Assembly: GCA_963703945.1 (NCBI GenBank)
Contig: CAVPGM010000019.1
Span: 124,001-188,000, forward strand
Reading direction: 5' to 3'
DNA length: 64,000 nucleotides
DNA from: JALORV01 sp963703945
Lineage (GTDB): Bacteria; Pseudomonadota; Gammaproteobacteria; Burkholderiales; Burkholderiaceae_F
The notes beneath the pieces are model-generated. The model ran no database searches. It saw only the letters and a program-made list of their open reading frames with translations, and was not told the origin of the DNA. This document shows, in pieces, positions 19,474 to 30,198 of this stretch; the stretch's first letter is position 1, and every line of letters begins with the position of its first letter. A program made the position numbers and the translations under genes.

Positions 19474-20810
19474 ACGCACCCGGCGACCTGTCGCGAGAAT
19501 CGTCCGACCGCGTGGCGAAGGAGTTCGGCGGTGATGTCACTGCCTACGTCACGCACGTGGGCCGGACCGCGCGCGCGTCCGCGGCAGCCATGGCCGCAGC
19601 CCCCACCGCACAGCGCAATCAAGTGCTGGCAGAGCTGGCGCGCCGCGTGCGGAGCGACCAGGCCGCACTGCTGGCCGCGAACGACACCGACGTCGCGCGC
19701 GCGCTTGCAGCCGGACTCGACGCAGCCATGGTCGACCGGCTGACACTCACACCCAGCGCGATCGAGCAGATGGCGACCGGTGCCGAGGAGGTCGCCCGGC
19801 TGCCCGATCCGATCGGCGAGATCCTCGACCTGCGCTCGCAGCCGAGCGGAATCCGCGTCGGACGCATGCGAGTGCCGCTCGGTGTCATCGGCATCATCTA
19901 CGAGAGTCGGCCGAACGTGACGGTCGACGCGGCGGCGCTCTGCATCAAGAGCGGCAACGCCACCATCCTGCGCGGCGGCTCGGAAGCGATCGAGTGCAAC
20001 CGCCTGCTGGCGCGCCTGATCGGCGACGCGCTGGATTCCGCCGGACTGCCGCGCGACGCCGTGCAACTGATCGACACCGTCGATCGGAGCGCAGTGGGGC
20101 TACTGGTGACGATGCCGGAGTACGTCGACATCATCGTGCCGCGCGGCGGCAAGGGGCTGATCGAACGGCTGATGCGCGAGAGCAAGGTGCCGATGATCAA
20201 GCACCTCGACGGCATCTGCCACGTCTACATCGACGCCGCCGCCGATCCGGCGATGGCGATACGCATCGCGGACAACGCCAAGACGCAGCGCTACGGAACC
20301 TGCAACACGATGGAAACCCTGCTGGTCGCGGCGCCGATTGCCGCCGCCGTGCTGCCGTCACTCGGCCACATCTACGCGGCGAAGGGCGTCGAGTTGCGGG
20401 CAGACGCAGCCGCGCGGGCGCTGCTGACGGCGTCGGGACTCGAGTGCGGCGTGGCGAGCGAGGACGACTGGCGCACCGAGTACCTGGCTCCGATCCTGTC
20501 CATTCGCGTCGTCGCCGGGTTGGACGAGGCCATTTTGCACATCAATACCTACGGCAGCCGTCACACCGACGCCATTGTCACGGCGGACTATGGAGCGGCC
20601 ATGCGCTTCCTGCGCGAAGTCGATTCGGCCTCGGTGATGGTCAACGCGTCGACCCGCTTCGCCGACGGCTACGAATACGGCTTGGGGGCCGAAATCGGCA
20701 TCAGCAACGACAAGCTGCATGCCCGTGGTCCGGTCGGGCTGGAGGGCCTGACGTCACTCAAATACGTGGTGCTCGGCCAGGGTGAAGTGCGGGGCAGCTC
20801 AGGTTCATGA
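19470..20810 (+). CDS. proA: Gamma-glutamyl phosphate reductase
   Basis: 446 residues, the full family length. The aldehyde-dehydrogenase-like fold shows YESRPNVTVDAAALCIKSGN near residue 148 and the catalytic cysteine in YGTCNTMETLL near residue 279. It reduces gamma-glutamyl phosphate to glutamate semialdehyde, the second step of proline synthesis. ATG 19470 overlaps the holA stop. The other proline gene in the window, proC, is about 12 kb downstream. Confidence 0.96.
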   Translation: MNAPGDLSRESSDRVAKEFGGDVTAYVTHVGRTARASAAAMAAAPTAQRNQVLAELARRVRSDQAALLAANDTDVARALAAGLDAAMVDRLTLTPSAIEQMATGAEEVARLPDPIGEILDLRSQPSGIRVGRMRVPLGVIGIIYESRPNVTVDAAALCIKSGNATILRGGSEAIECNRLLARLIGDALDSAGLPRDAVQLIDTVDRSAVGLLVTMPEYVDIIVPRGGKGLIERLMRESKVPMIKHLDGICHVYIDAAADPAMAIRIADNAKTQRYGTCNTMETLLVAAPIAAAVLPSLGHIYAAKGVELRADAAARALLTASGLECGVASEDDWRTEYLAPILSIRVVAGLDEAILHINTYGSRHTDAIVTADYGAAMRFLREVDSASVMVNASTRFADGYEYGLGAEIGISNDKLHARGPVGLEGLTSLKYVVLGQGEVRGSSGS

Positions 20811-21070
20811 CAGAAACCGGTTTCCTGGCAGTTGCCTTCGGCAGCGTGTTGTGGGGCGGATACGGAGCGGGTGCCTACTCCGGGTGCATGCAGGCAAAGC
20901 TTGTATTGGTGCTAGGCGTGGTGGCCTATCACGCCTACTGTGCAGTGTTGTACCGGCGCGTTGCCAGCGGCAGCGAGACCCGCTCGGCGTCGTGGTACCG
21001 CTGGTTCAACGAGATTCCCGTGCTGATGCCCGCCGCCATCGTTGCGCTCGCCTTCGGCAAACCGTTTTGA
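20807..21070 (+). CDS. Truncated HemJ/CopD-like membrane protein (C-terminal half)
   Basis: 87 residues matching only the C-terminal half of the roughly 140-residue HemJ/CopD-like proteins that often follow proA. The third helix with its lysine and histidine (MQAKLVLVLGVVAYHAYC) and the ending WYRWFNEIPVL...KPF are kept. The first helices, including the N-terminal haem-ligand histidine, are missing. ATG 20807 overlaps the proA stop exactly, so translation by coupling is possible. It is probably a deletion remnant; function doubtful. Confidence 0.6.
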   Translation: MTETGFLAVAFGSVLWGGYGAGAYSGCMQAKLVLVLGVVAYHAYCAVLYRRVASGSETRSASWYRWFNEIPVLMPAAIVALAFGKPF

Positions 21071-21097
21071 GCAGGCCCATTTAATCCCCCAGTCCAG

Positions 21098-21703
21098 ATG
21101 CCAGCCTTTGTCGATTACTTCATGACCCCGGTTTCCCCGTTCACCTATATGGGTCACCAGCCGTTCCGGCAGATCTGCCAGCAGCATGGAGCGACCATCA
21201 ATCTGCGCGTGATGGATCTGGGCAAGGTATTTCCGGTGTCCGGCGGGCTGCCACTGAAGGACCGTCCGCCTCAGCGCCGCGCGTACCGCATGATGGAACT
21301 CAAGCGGTGGCGCGAGTATCTCGGCGTTCCGCTGAATCTCGAGCCCAAATACTTCCCGGTGCCCGGAGAAGCGGCCGCGACCACTATCCTGGCCGTCCTC
21401 CAGCGGCTGGGCGGCGAGGCAGCGCTCGACGTGGCGGGTGACGTGCTACGCGCGATCTGGGCCGAGGACCGGGACATCTCCGCGCGCACCACGCTGCATG
21501 AGATCGTCAAGGCGCGCGGTCACGATGCCGACGCCGTGCTCGCCCAGGCCGCGTCGGCCGAAGTCGCGGCGCTGTACATCGTGCATTCGCAGGAAGCGAT
21601 CGCCCGCGGAATATTCGGCGCGCCGACCTACGTGCTGAACGACGAACTCTTCTGGGGCCAGGATCGGCTCGACTTTCTCGACCGGGCACTGGCGCGCTCC
21701 TAG
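21098..21703 (+). CDS. 2-hydroxychromene-2-carboxylate isomerase-like (DsbA-family) protein
   Basis: 201 residues of the thioredoxin-fold kappa-GST/DsbA family. The N-terminal DYFMTPVSPFTYMGH has serine in place of the DsbA CxxC, as in NahD-type isomerases, and the C-terminal GIFGAPTYVLNDELFWGQDRL is typical. Members use glutathione to isomerise 2-hydroxychromene-2-carboxylate in aromatic degradation, but no other aromatic-catabolism gene is near, so the substrate is open. It starts at ATG 21098, 27 nt after the HemJ-like fragment. Confidence 0.85.
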   Translation: MPAFVDYFMTPVSPFTYMGHQPFRQICQQHGATINLRVMDLGKVFPVSGGLPLKDRPPQRRAYRMMELKRWREYLGVPLNLEPKYFPVPGEAAATTILAVLQRLGGEAALDVAGDVLRAIWAEDRDISARTTLHEIVKARGHDADAVLAQAASAEVAALYIVHSQEAIARGIFGAPTYVLNDELFWGQDRLDFLDRALARS

Positions 21704-21724
21704 GCCCGTTTCTGCGGCCGGCTC

Positions 21725-22913
21725 ATGACCGCGCGACTGCAGCAGTACTTCGCAGTCTGTCCGCGCGGGCTCGAAGCCGCGCTGGCCGACGAACTTGACG
21801 CCCAGGGCGCGAACTCGGTGCGGGTCGAAAGCGGCGGCGTCGCGTTCGAAGGCCCGCTGCAGACCGGCTATGCGGTCAACCTTCATTCGCGCATCGCCAG
21901 CCGCGTGCTGTGGCAGGTCGGGCGGCGCGGCTATGCCAACGAACAGCACCTTTACGACGCGACCCAGGAAGTCCGCTGGCAGGACCTGATGTCGGCGCAG
22001 CAGACCCTGCGGGTCGACGTCACCGCCTCGCGTTCGCCGCTGACCAGCCTCGAATTCGCGATGCTGCGCATCAAGGACGGCATCGTCGATCGATTGCGCG
22101 CGCTGACCGGCGCCCGTCCTTCGATCGATCGCCAGAACCCCGACGTGCGCGTGTTCGCCTACCTCGACGGACGCACCGTCACGCTGTATGTCGATCTGTC
22201 GGGCGAGCCGCTGTTCAAGCGCGGCTGGCGCGCCGACAAGGGCGAGGCGCCGCTGAAGGAGAACCTCGCCGCCGGGCTGCTCGCGCTCGCGGGATGGACT
22301 CCGGACGTGCCGCTCTTCGACCCGTTCTGCGGCAGCGGAACCATCGTGATCGAGGCCGCGACCATCGCCGAGCGCCGGGCCCCGGGGCTCGCGAGGGTGT
22401 TCGCCTTCGAGCGCCTGGCCAACTTCGAGCGCGCCGCGTGGCAGCGGCTGAAGGATCGCGCGCAGGCCAACGTCGATGACGCTGCGCCGATGTCGATCAC
22501 CGGATCCGATATCTCGACCCGCGTGATCGAGCAGGCGCGCGAGAACGCGCGGCTCGCGGGGCTCGGCCGCGCACTCGACGAGGGTCGCCTGCGGCTGGCG
22601 GCGGGCGACGCGCGCCAGGCGGCGGCGCCGGCCGCGCACGGCATGATCATCTCCAACCCGCCCTATGGCGAGCAGAGCGCAGCCGCGATCTTCCAGCGTG
22701 CCGAAAATGATGGCCGAAATCGGTGACCACCTGAAAGCCGGGTTTCCGGGCTGGCACGCGTGGTTCCTGACCTCGGACCGGCAACTGCCGCGCCAGATGC
22801 GTCTGGCGGAAACCCGCAAGCCGGTGCTCTACAACGGTGCGCTCGAATGCCGGTTCTTCCGGTTTGAGCTGGTCGAAGGCCGCTACCGGCCGCGCGGGGC
22901 GATCCCCGCCTGA
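21725..22913 (+). CDS. rlmL: THUMP-domain 23S rRNA m2G2445 methyltransferase (RlmL N-part type), frameshifted
   Basis: About 396 residues. The THUMP RNA-binding region is N-terminal (residues about 45-155). A Rossmann methyltransferase follows with DPFCGSGTIVIEAA near residue 200, the SAM site GSDIS near residue 260 and the catalytic ISNPPYGE near residue 309. The frame shifts by one base near 22665-22700; the downstream part (GWHAWFLTSDRQLPRQMRL, then LYNGALECRFFRFEL) is the conserved C-terminus. The length matches the single-methyltransferase form common in betaproteobacteria, without the RlmK half. Confidence 0.85.
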
Positions 22914-23101
22914 CCGGTCGCGCCCCGACCCCGGACGCAATAACCGGACACGTCTTGTGTGAATTTGCCGGCGGTGCAATGCTGCGCACGCCAGCCAGCG
23001 ATTGTCGAATTGCCACGTGAGCGGGCCCAGTGCGGCGCCCAGAATCGGGCGATTACCAGGCTTCGGGGAGAGCGACGTTGCTGGCGACGTTGACATCGAC
23101 G

Positions 23102-24946
23102 ATGGACGATGCCCGCGCGATCAGGCGGACATCGCTGACTGGACTCGAGCCGCGGAAGAAGGACGTGATTCCGGAAATCCTACCGCCAGAGATCGAGATG
23201 GCGCGCGTCGTGCGCACCGTCCTGGTCGTCGACGTCGTCGAATCCGTGCGTCTGATGCAGGAGGACGAAGCTGGAACGGTCCAGCGCTGGCGCGCGTTCG
23301 TCGATCACGTCGTGCACCGCTTGCTGCCGGGTCAGGACGGGCGACTGGTCAAGAGCCTCGGCGACGGACTCATGCTCGAGTTTTCGCGCGTGTCCACCGC
23401 AGTCAACGTCGCATTCGCGATGCAGGATGCGATCGCGCAGGCGAATCGCGACGCCGAACCGTCGCGTCGTCTGCATCTGCGGATCGGCATCAACGTCAGT
23501 CCGTTGATTACCGACGAGCACGATGTGTATGGCCACGGCGTTAACCTGGCTGCGCGGCTGACCACATTGGCCGGACCCGACGAGATCGTCGTCTCGGCCG
23601 ATGTGCGCGACCAGCTGACGCCCGCGCTCGATGCCGAGATCGAGGACCTCGGCGAGTGCTACGTCAAGCACGTGCAGCAACCCATTCGCGCGTTCCGAGT
23701 CGGCGCGCCCGGGCGAGCAACCGGTCATCGAGCGCGGCAACCTGGCCGAAGACCTGCGCGCGACGATCGCCGTCATTCCGTTCCGGCCGCGCGCACTGCA
23801 GCCCACCGGTGATGTGCTGGGACAACTGCTGGCCGATGAGGTGATCTCGGTCCTGTCGCACTCGCCCGAGGTCAACGTGATCTCGCGTCTGTCGACGTCC
23901 ACGTTCCAGGGACGCGACGTCAAGCTCGAAGACGTCAGCGCGTACCTGCGGGCCGACTACGTGCTCTCCGGCTCTTATCACGCCGATGCCGACCGCGTGA
24001 CACTGAAGGCCGAGATGGCCGAAACCCGCACGATGCAGGTGGTGTGGTCGCAGACGCTGAAAGGCAGCGTCAACGGCGTGATCGCCGGCGACGATCCGCT
24101 CGCCGGCCGTCTGGTGTCCGAGGCCTGCGCGGCGATGATGGTGCGCGAGCTGCAGCGCTCGCAGGGCAAGGCGCCGCAGAGCCTGCAGAATCACACGCTG
24201 CTACTCAGCAGCATCGCCCTGATGCACCGGATCTCGCCGCTCGCGTTCCAGCGATCGCAGCAGCTGCTGCAGGTGCTGATTGACCGCACGCCGCGGCTTG
24301 CCTCGCCCTACGCCTGGATGGCGAAGTGGCACGTGCTGCGCGTGACGCAGGGCTGGTCAGCCGACGCGCAGGCTGACGGCAAGGCCGCACTCGACAACAC
24401 CAAGCGCGCTCTCGACCGCGACGCGACGCTGTCGCTGGCGATGACGGTCGAAGGCCAGGTCAACACCTACATCCTGAAGCGGCTCGATATCGCCGAGCAG
24501 TTCTACGCGCAGGCACTGCAGTCGAACCCGAACGATTCACTGGCCTGGCTGCTGAAAGGCACGTTGCACGCGTTTCGCGACGAGGGCAAGGAAGCCGTGC
24601 GGCACACACGGCACGCGCTCAAGCTCTCGCCGCTCGATCCGCTGAAGTACTACTTCGACTCTCTGGCTTCGACAGCAGCGCTGTCAGCTGGACAGTATCA
24701 ACGTGCGCTGCAGCTTGCCGAGCGTTCCTTGCGGCTGAATCGCACGCACACATCGACATTGCGCGCCATGATCACGGCGCTGTGGAACCTCGGCCGGGTG
24801 GACGAAGCGCAGACGTTGCGATAGAACTCTGACGATCGATCCTGATTTCAAGGTCAGCACTTTCATGGAGCGCTCCCCGACAGCGCCATACGCCCTCGGC
24901 AAGACGTGCGCTGTCGGCCTTGCAAGGCGCCGGCATTCCCAGTTAG
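23102..24946 (+). CDS. Class III adenylate/guanylate cyclase fused to TolB-like and TPR domains, three frameshifts
   Basis: About 613 residues when reconstructed. The catalytic domain has metal aspartates at VVDVVESVRLM (D44) and SLGDGLMLEF (D88), plus the transition-state Asn/Arg of GVNLAARL. A TolB/FlgO-like domain (RATIAVIPFRPR, residues about 215-350) and C-terminal TPR helices follow. Frames break at about 23712 (extra G in CCCGGGCG), 24822 and 24931. The last part, ...FMERSPTAPYALGK, is recovered only after correction and ends at the TAG at 24944-24946. The gene should make cAMP or cGMP; no membrane segment is seen. It lies 23 nt upstream of the EGV-repeat ORF. Confidence 0.8.
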
Positions 24947-24969
24947 CGATCAATGAGGGGAGGGACACC

Positions 24970-25155
24970 ATGAGCTATCTCGAAGGCGTTGAAGGGGTTG
25001 AAGGCGTCGAGGGCGTTGAAGGGGTTGAAGGCGTTGAGGGGGTCGAGGGCGTTGAAGGCGTTGGCCTGTATCGACGGTTCCCGTCAGGCGCCCTGATCAA
25101 CCCACCGCGACGGCATCGTCGGAAGCTGGTCCCCGGCTGGGACCGCGTGGAATAG
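24970..25155 (+). CDS. Small EGV-repeat protein (or N-terminus of the PAP2 protein)
   Basis: A 61-residue ORF: MSYL, nine EGV tripeptides, then a basic tail (LYRRFPSGALINPPRRHRRK...). A strong GAGGGGAGG ribosome site sits 6 nt upstream of the ATG, which argues for real translation. I know no family for it. The PAP2 frame downstream is open back to 25097 and reads naturally (GPLDRWDPRIRRFVFESELL). One indel near 25143 would therefore fuse this ORF in frame to the PAP2 protein, plausible given the many indels nearby. The repeat then would be an N-terminal extension. Confidence 0.5.
   Translation: MSYLEGVEGVEGVEGVEGVEGVEGVEGVEGVGLYRRFPSGALINPPRRHRRKLVPGWDRVE
24982..25062 (+). repeat. Nine-unit 9-bp coding tandem repeat (EGV)n
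   Basis: Nine contiguous 9-bp units of consensus GARGGSGTY, each encoding Glu-Gly-Val. Units differ only at third codon positions (GAA/GAG, GGC/GGG, GTT/GTC). The peptide is perfectly constant while the DNA is not, suggesting selection on the peptide. Unit number can change by slippage without shifting the frame. Confidence 0.9.
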
Positions 25156-25237
25156 CGCGGGAATTGTTCGGAGTGTTCCCGGTCCGCTGGACCGCTGGGA
25201 CCCGCGCATTCGCCGTTTTGTATTTGAGTCCGAGCTG

Positions 25238-26155
25238 TTGTCATCCCTGTACTTTGCGGTGGACCCGATCCCGACGCCACTGCCACCGCCACCAAGGCAA
25301 TGGGCCACCTTGTGGAGCTTCGCCAAAAACGCTGGCAATGTCCCCAGCGGAACGACCGCCCCAGCTGGCAACTGGAACAAGTTCGTCACGATGACCCGGC
25401 CACCCGAAGCGACCCTGTTGAAGCAACTCGACCTTGTCAATGGTTATGCCGATCTGCGGGCCGATCGCGCGCGCGAGATCGTCGCCCAGATGTCGCCCCA
25501 GTACGCCTTCTGGGGTTCCGTCGTACCGCTGTATCCCGCCAGACATCCGTACACACTCGAACTTGTCGGGATGGTCTTGAGGCTGGCGAAGTACGCCGAA
25601 ATGAACTTCAAGCATGCCCTGTGCGTACGTCGCCCGAACGAGTACTCACCGCAGGTGCAGCCAATGATTCAGACGCCGATTCACGGCTCGCTGCCGAGCG
25701 GGCATTCGACTGAGGCGCATGCCGTCGCACGGGTACTGGGCAAGTTGGTCGAAGTGGCAGTGCCACCTGCGCCTGCCGTGCTCCAACTTCGGCAGTTGTT
25801 GATGCGCCAGGCGGTGCGCATTGCGATCAACCGGACCATTGCGGGCGTGCACTTCCCGGTCGACAGCTTGGTCGGGCAATTGCTCGGACTCGCGGTCGGC
25901 GATTACTTCATTGCTCGCGCGACCGGCGCTCCTGCTGTGTATTCGTGGACATTCGACGGCGAGTCGTATCCAGATGGCAGCGCACCCAAGCCCGGCGACG
26001 GCGACTTCACCGGGACGGAAATCTACGATGTCCAGAACGACGCCTTCAGGTTTCAGCCACCAAACTACCTGCAGCGCAGCGCCGCCGCAATTCCCGTTGA
26101 CATGGCACCAATGCTCAACTGGCTGTGGTTGGAGGCAAGGAAGGAATGGCCATAG
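25238..26155 (+). CDS. PAP2 / vanadium-haloperoxidase-like protein
   Basis: At least 305 residues. All three phosphate/vanadate-binding motifs of the PAP2-haloperoxidase superfamily are visible: K-x6-RP (KHALCVRRP near residue 124), PSGH (near residue 151) and R-x5-H-x3-D (NRTIAGVHFPVD near residue 191). No signal peptide or membrane helix is evident, unlike membrane PAP2 phosphatases and more like soluble vanadium haloperoxidases. The frame given starts at a TTG and is open upstream to 25097, so the true N-terminus probably lies further 5', perhaps in the EGV-repeat ORF. The subtilase gene follows after 17 nt, so the two look operonic. Confidence 0.75.
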   Translation: MSSLYFAVDPIPTPLPPPPRQWATLWSFAKNAGNVPSGTTAPAGNWNKFVTMTRPPEATLLKQLDLVNGYADLRADRAREIVAQMSPQYAFWGSVVPLYPARHPYTLELVGMVLRLAKYAEMNFKHALCVRRPNEYSPQVQPMIQTPIHGSLPSGHSTEAHAVARVLGKLVEVAVPPAPAVLQLRQLLMRQAVRIAINRTIAGVHFPVDSLVGQLLGLAVGDYFIARATGAPAVYSWTFDGESYPDGSAPKPGDGDFTGTEIYDVQNDAFRFQPPNYLQRSAAAIPVDMAPMLNWLWLEARKEWP

Positions 26156-26172
26156 GCTGAGGAGACGACAAG

Positions 26173-28453
26173 ATGGAATCGCACGCCGGAGGACCCAAGG
26201 CAGCAGGACCGTCGGGTCCCGCGCATCCATACCTCGACTGGGCCATCGAGACCGAGTTTGCCTATCTTCGACCGGGAAAGTGGCTGCCGTTGCTGGTCGA
26301 ATTTGACAACAAGCTATCCCTCAGGGAATTCACCAGCCTTCAGTGGCTGGAAGGTTCCCCTCTCAAGAATGCAGTACGCATACCGGAATTGTTTCGTCAG
26401 GTCCCGATGCGGATCCTCGAGTCGGATTCGTTCAACTTCTGCGTGATCCTGATTCCTCGCATCCCGAAAACCGCCTCCGACCTCATCGGTGATCCAAAAT
26501 GGAAAGAGACGATCCGCAGCGCGGAGCTCGGCCCGCCTGTTGAACTGATAGCTCCCGGCGCACCCAGCGTCGCGCCGAGCAAGCAGCCCGTGACCGAGCC
26601 TTCTGACGCACAACGGGACACAACTGCGCCTCGAGGGTGGTTCGACAGGCTGCTCGCTTGGCTGTGGTCCTTGGTGACATCGACACCGACCCCAACTCCC
26701 GCGCCGGCACCCACTGCGAGCGGCCAACGCGTGGTGACAGCCGTCATCGACCAGGGAATCGCGTTCGCCCATCCCCGCTTCTGTCACACGACCGGCACGC
26801 GCATTGCCCATTTGTGGCAGCAGGATCTGATGAGCGGCGGTGGCATACCAGACTCTGCCGCGCTGACCAAGGCGGCGATCGATGCGGCCCTGAAAGCGGC
26901 GATGACGGATACGCCTGGCCTGGAACTGAACGCAGGCGCGATCGACGCTGGCGTGCTGGCCGCAAGGGCGCAAGGAGGCGACGAGGACCTGGTCTACCGC
27001 GCCGTCGGCCGTTTGAATTTTTCGGTGGATGGTTTCAAGCCGCTCGGGCGCCGCCGATCGCACGGAACCCACGTGCTCGACCTCGCCGCCGGAGAGAATC
27101 CAAGATCCGATGGCGCACTGAGGCCGATCATTGCAGTCGACATGCCCGAGGAGGCAGTCGGCGATCCGGCCGGTTCGTCTCTGTCGATTCATGCAGTCTG
27201 GGGCCTGATGTACATCCTCATGCGTGCCGAGGCCATGCGCGATGCGGGCGAGAAACTGCCGGTCGTCGTCAATCTCAGTTACGGACCGCATGATGGGCCA
27301 CATGACGGCAGTTCCCTGTTCGAGAAATTCGCTGACGCATTGATCAGCTTGTTCGACGGCAATTCCGACACGCCGCTGCGGATCGTGCTGGGCGCGGGCA
27401 ATTTCCGTCAGTCACGCGCTCACGCTCTTTTCGAGCTGCAGGTGGACGGCGTGCAGACTTTGCACTGGCGACTGCAGCCGGGTGGACTGACTCCAAGTTT
27501 CATGGAAATTTGGTTGCCAACCGCGAATGGAGCTGCAGTAAGCGTCACATTACGTTCGCCGCGCGGTGAACAGGTGTCTGTCTCACCGGCCAATCAGTCT
27601 GCTGTGTTTCCGCTCTTCGGCACCCAGCAGATCGGCGCTAAGTATGTTCCGGCTGGACCCTGGTCACCGCGCAGCAGCGTCATCCTGAGTGTTGTACCGA
27701 CAGCCCTCGATCCTTCTGGCGCGTCCGGTCAGCCAGTCGCGGCCTCGGGCTTGTGGACAGTCACCGTGACCAGCCTGTCGAACTTCCCACTAAACATCGA
27801 CTCCTGGATCAAGCGCACCGATACGCCCGGAGGGCGGCGCGCCAAAGGCCGGCAGTCCTACTTCGACGACCCGAACTACCGTCGCTTCGTCGAGGTCCCG
27901 ACATACCCGTGCGACCGTCCAACAGGGCCAATGAACTTCGACCCGGACAATTCGAGTTACGTTAGGCGTCATGGCACTTTGAGCGGCATTGCCACGGGTG
28001 CCGAAACTTTCGTAATCGGGGGTTACTGTCGCAAGACGAAGCCTTGGAACCCGGCCATCCACGATCCATTGAATCCGATGCCTGGTCGTACTCTTCTGAG
28101 GGTCCGGTCGCACCGAGCGCCACGAGAGCCATGAAGGCGCCGAACTGGCTGGCTCCGTCTGACGATTCAGAAGCCTGCCATGGTGTACTGGCCGCAGGAA
28201 CGCGCAGCGGCAGCCGCGTCGCGATGAACGGCACCAGCGCGGCCGCGCCGCAGGCGAGCGCGCTACTACGCCGACCAATTCGCAACGATCGGAACGTGGG
28301 GGCCAGATCCGCCGGCAAACCTCTTTCCCGTATCGAGTGAAGTGCCCGCGGTCGATCGACGCCCTTGTTTCCGGCGATGGGCTGATGGATCTGCCCGGCA
28401 ACACGCGGCCGTCCTTGAAGATCCAGGCACGGCGGCGCCGGCTTGGAAGCTGA
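26173..28453 (+). CDS. S8 (subtilase) family serine peptidase with novel N-terminal region, three frameshifts
   Basis: About 760 residues reconstructed. GAGGAG precedes the ATG. Residues 1-150 have no match I recognise and no signal peptide; a Pro/Thr-rich linker leads to the protease domain. The catalytic triad is Asp193 (TAVIDQGIAF), His297 (RRSHGTHVLDLAAG) and Ser in MNGTSAAAPQAS (codon 28236-28238), with oxyanion Asn in LGAGNFR. The serine lies beyond a frame break at about 28076. Breaks at 28260 and 28360 precede a tail (RYYADQFATIGTWGPDPP, VSGDGLMDLPGN) ending at 28453. About 260 residues between GAGN and Ser include a possible beta-rich insert. Substrate unknown. Confidence 0.75.
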
Positions 28454-28937
28454 TCAGCCGAGCGCCGTCTCGATGTCCTTCTCCAGATCCTCCGGCTTCG
28501 TCGTCGGCGCGTAGCGCTCGACGACGCTGCCGTCCTTGCCGATCAGGAACTTGGTGAAGTTCCACTTGATCGCCTCGCTGCCGAGCAGGCCCTTCTTGGT
28601 GCTCGTCAGGTACTTGAACAGCGGGTGCGCGGCGTCGCCGTTGACGTCGATCTTCGAGAACATCGGGAACGTGACGCCGTAGTTCATTTCGCAGAACTCG
28701 GCGATTTCGGACTCGGGCCCCGGCTCCTGCTGGCCGAACTGGTTGCTCGGGAAGCCGAGCACCGCGAAGCCCTTGTCCTTGTACTTCTTGTAGAGCGCCT
28801 CGAGCCCCTTGTACTGCGGCGTGAAGCCGCACTGGCTGGCGGTGTTCACCACCAGCAGCACCTTGCCCTTGTAGTCGGCGAGCTTGCGCGGCCTTGCCGT
28901 CGATGGTCTTGGCGCTGAAGTCGTACACGGTGGTCAT
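28454..28937 (-). CDS. gpx: Glutathione peroxidase (Cys type), frameshifted
   Basis: About 160 residues. The peroxidatic residue is cysteine in NTASQCGFTPQY, with the partner Gln in FPSNQFGQQEPG and Trp-Asn in KWNFTKFLI. It reduces peroxides with glutathione or thioredoxin. Near 28890 an extra C splits the N-terminus MTTVYDFSAKTIDGK from ARKLADYKGKVLLVV; without it the whole family sequence is continuous. The stop touches that of the convergent subtilase gene. Confidence 0.88.
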
Positions 28938-28993
28938 GGCCTGCTCCAGGAAACGGAATGCAGGAAGTGTAGCGACGCGCTCGACACCCAATG

Positions 28994-29018
28994 AAAACGG
29001 GGCGCCATGCGCCCCGTC
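28994..29018 (-). terminator. Rho-independent terminator downstream of pilU
   Basis: On the minus strand a perfect 9-bp stem (ACGGGGCGC / GCGCCCCGT) with a 3-nt loop is followed directly by TTTT. It starts 19 nt after the pilU stop and should end the pilT-pilU transcript. Confidence 0.8.
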
Positions 29019-29036
29019 TGTCCGTTCGCAGCCGTT

Positions 29037-30179
<1,143 letters not shown>

Positions 30180-30198
30180 CGTTGCGCCTTTTCCGGGT

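Noticed and set aside
24982..25062. Short repeats considered as a CRISPR array
   Set aside because: Units are 9 bp, contiguous without spacers and encode a tripeptide; no cas genes are near.
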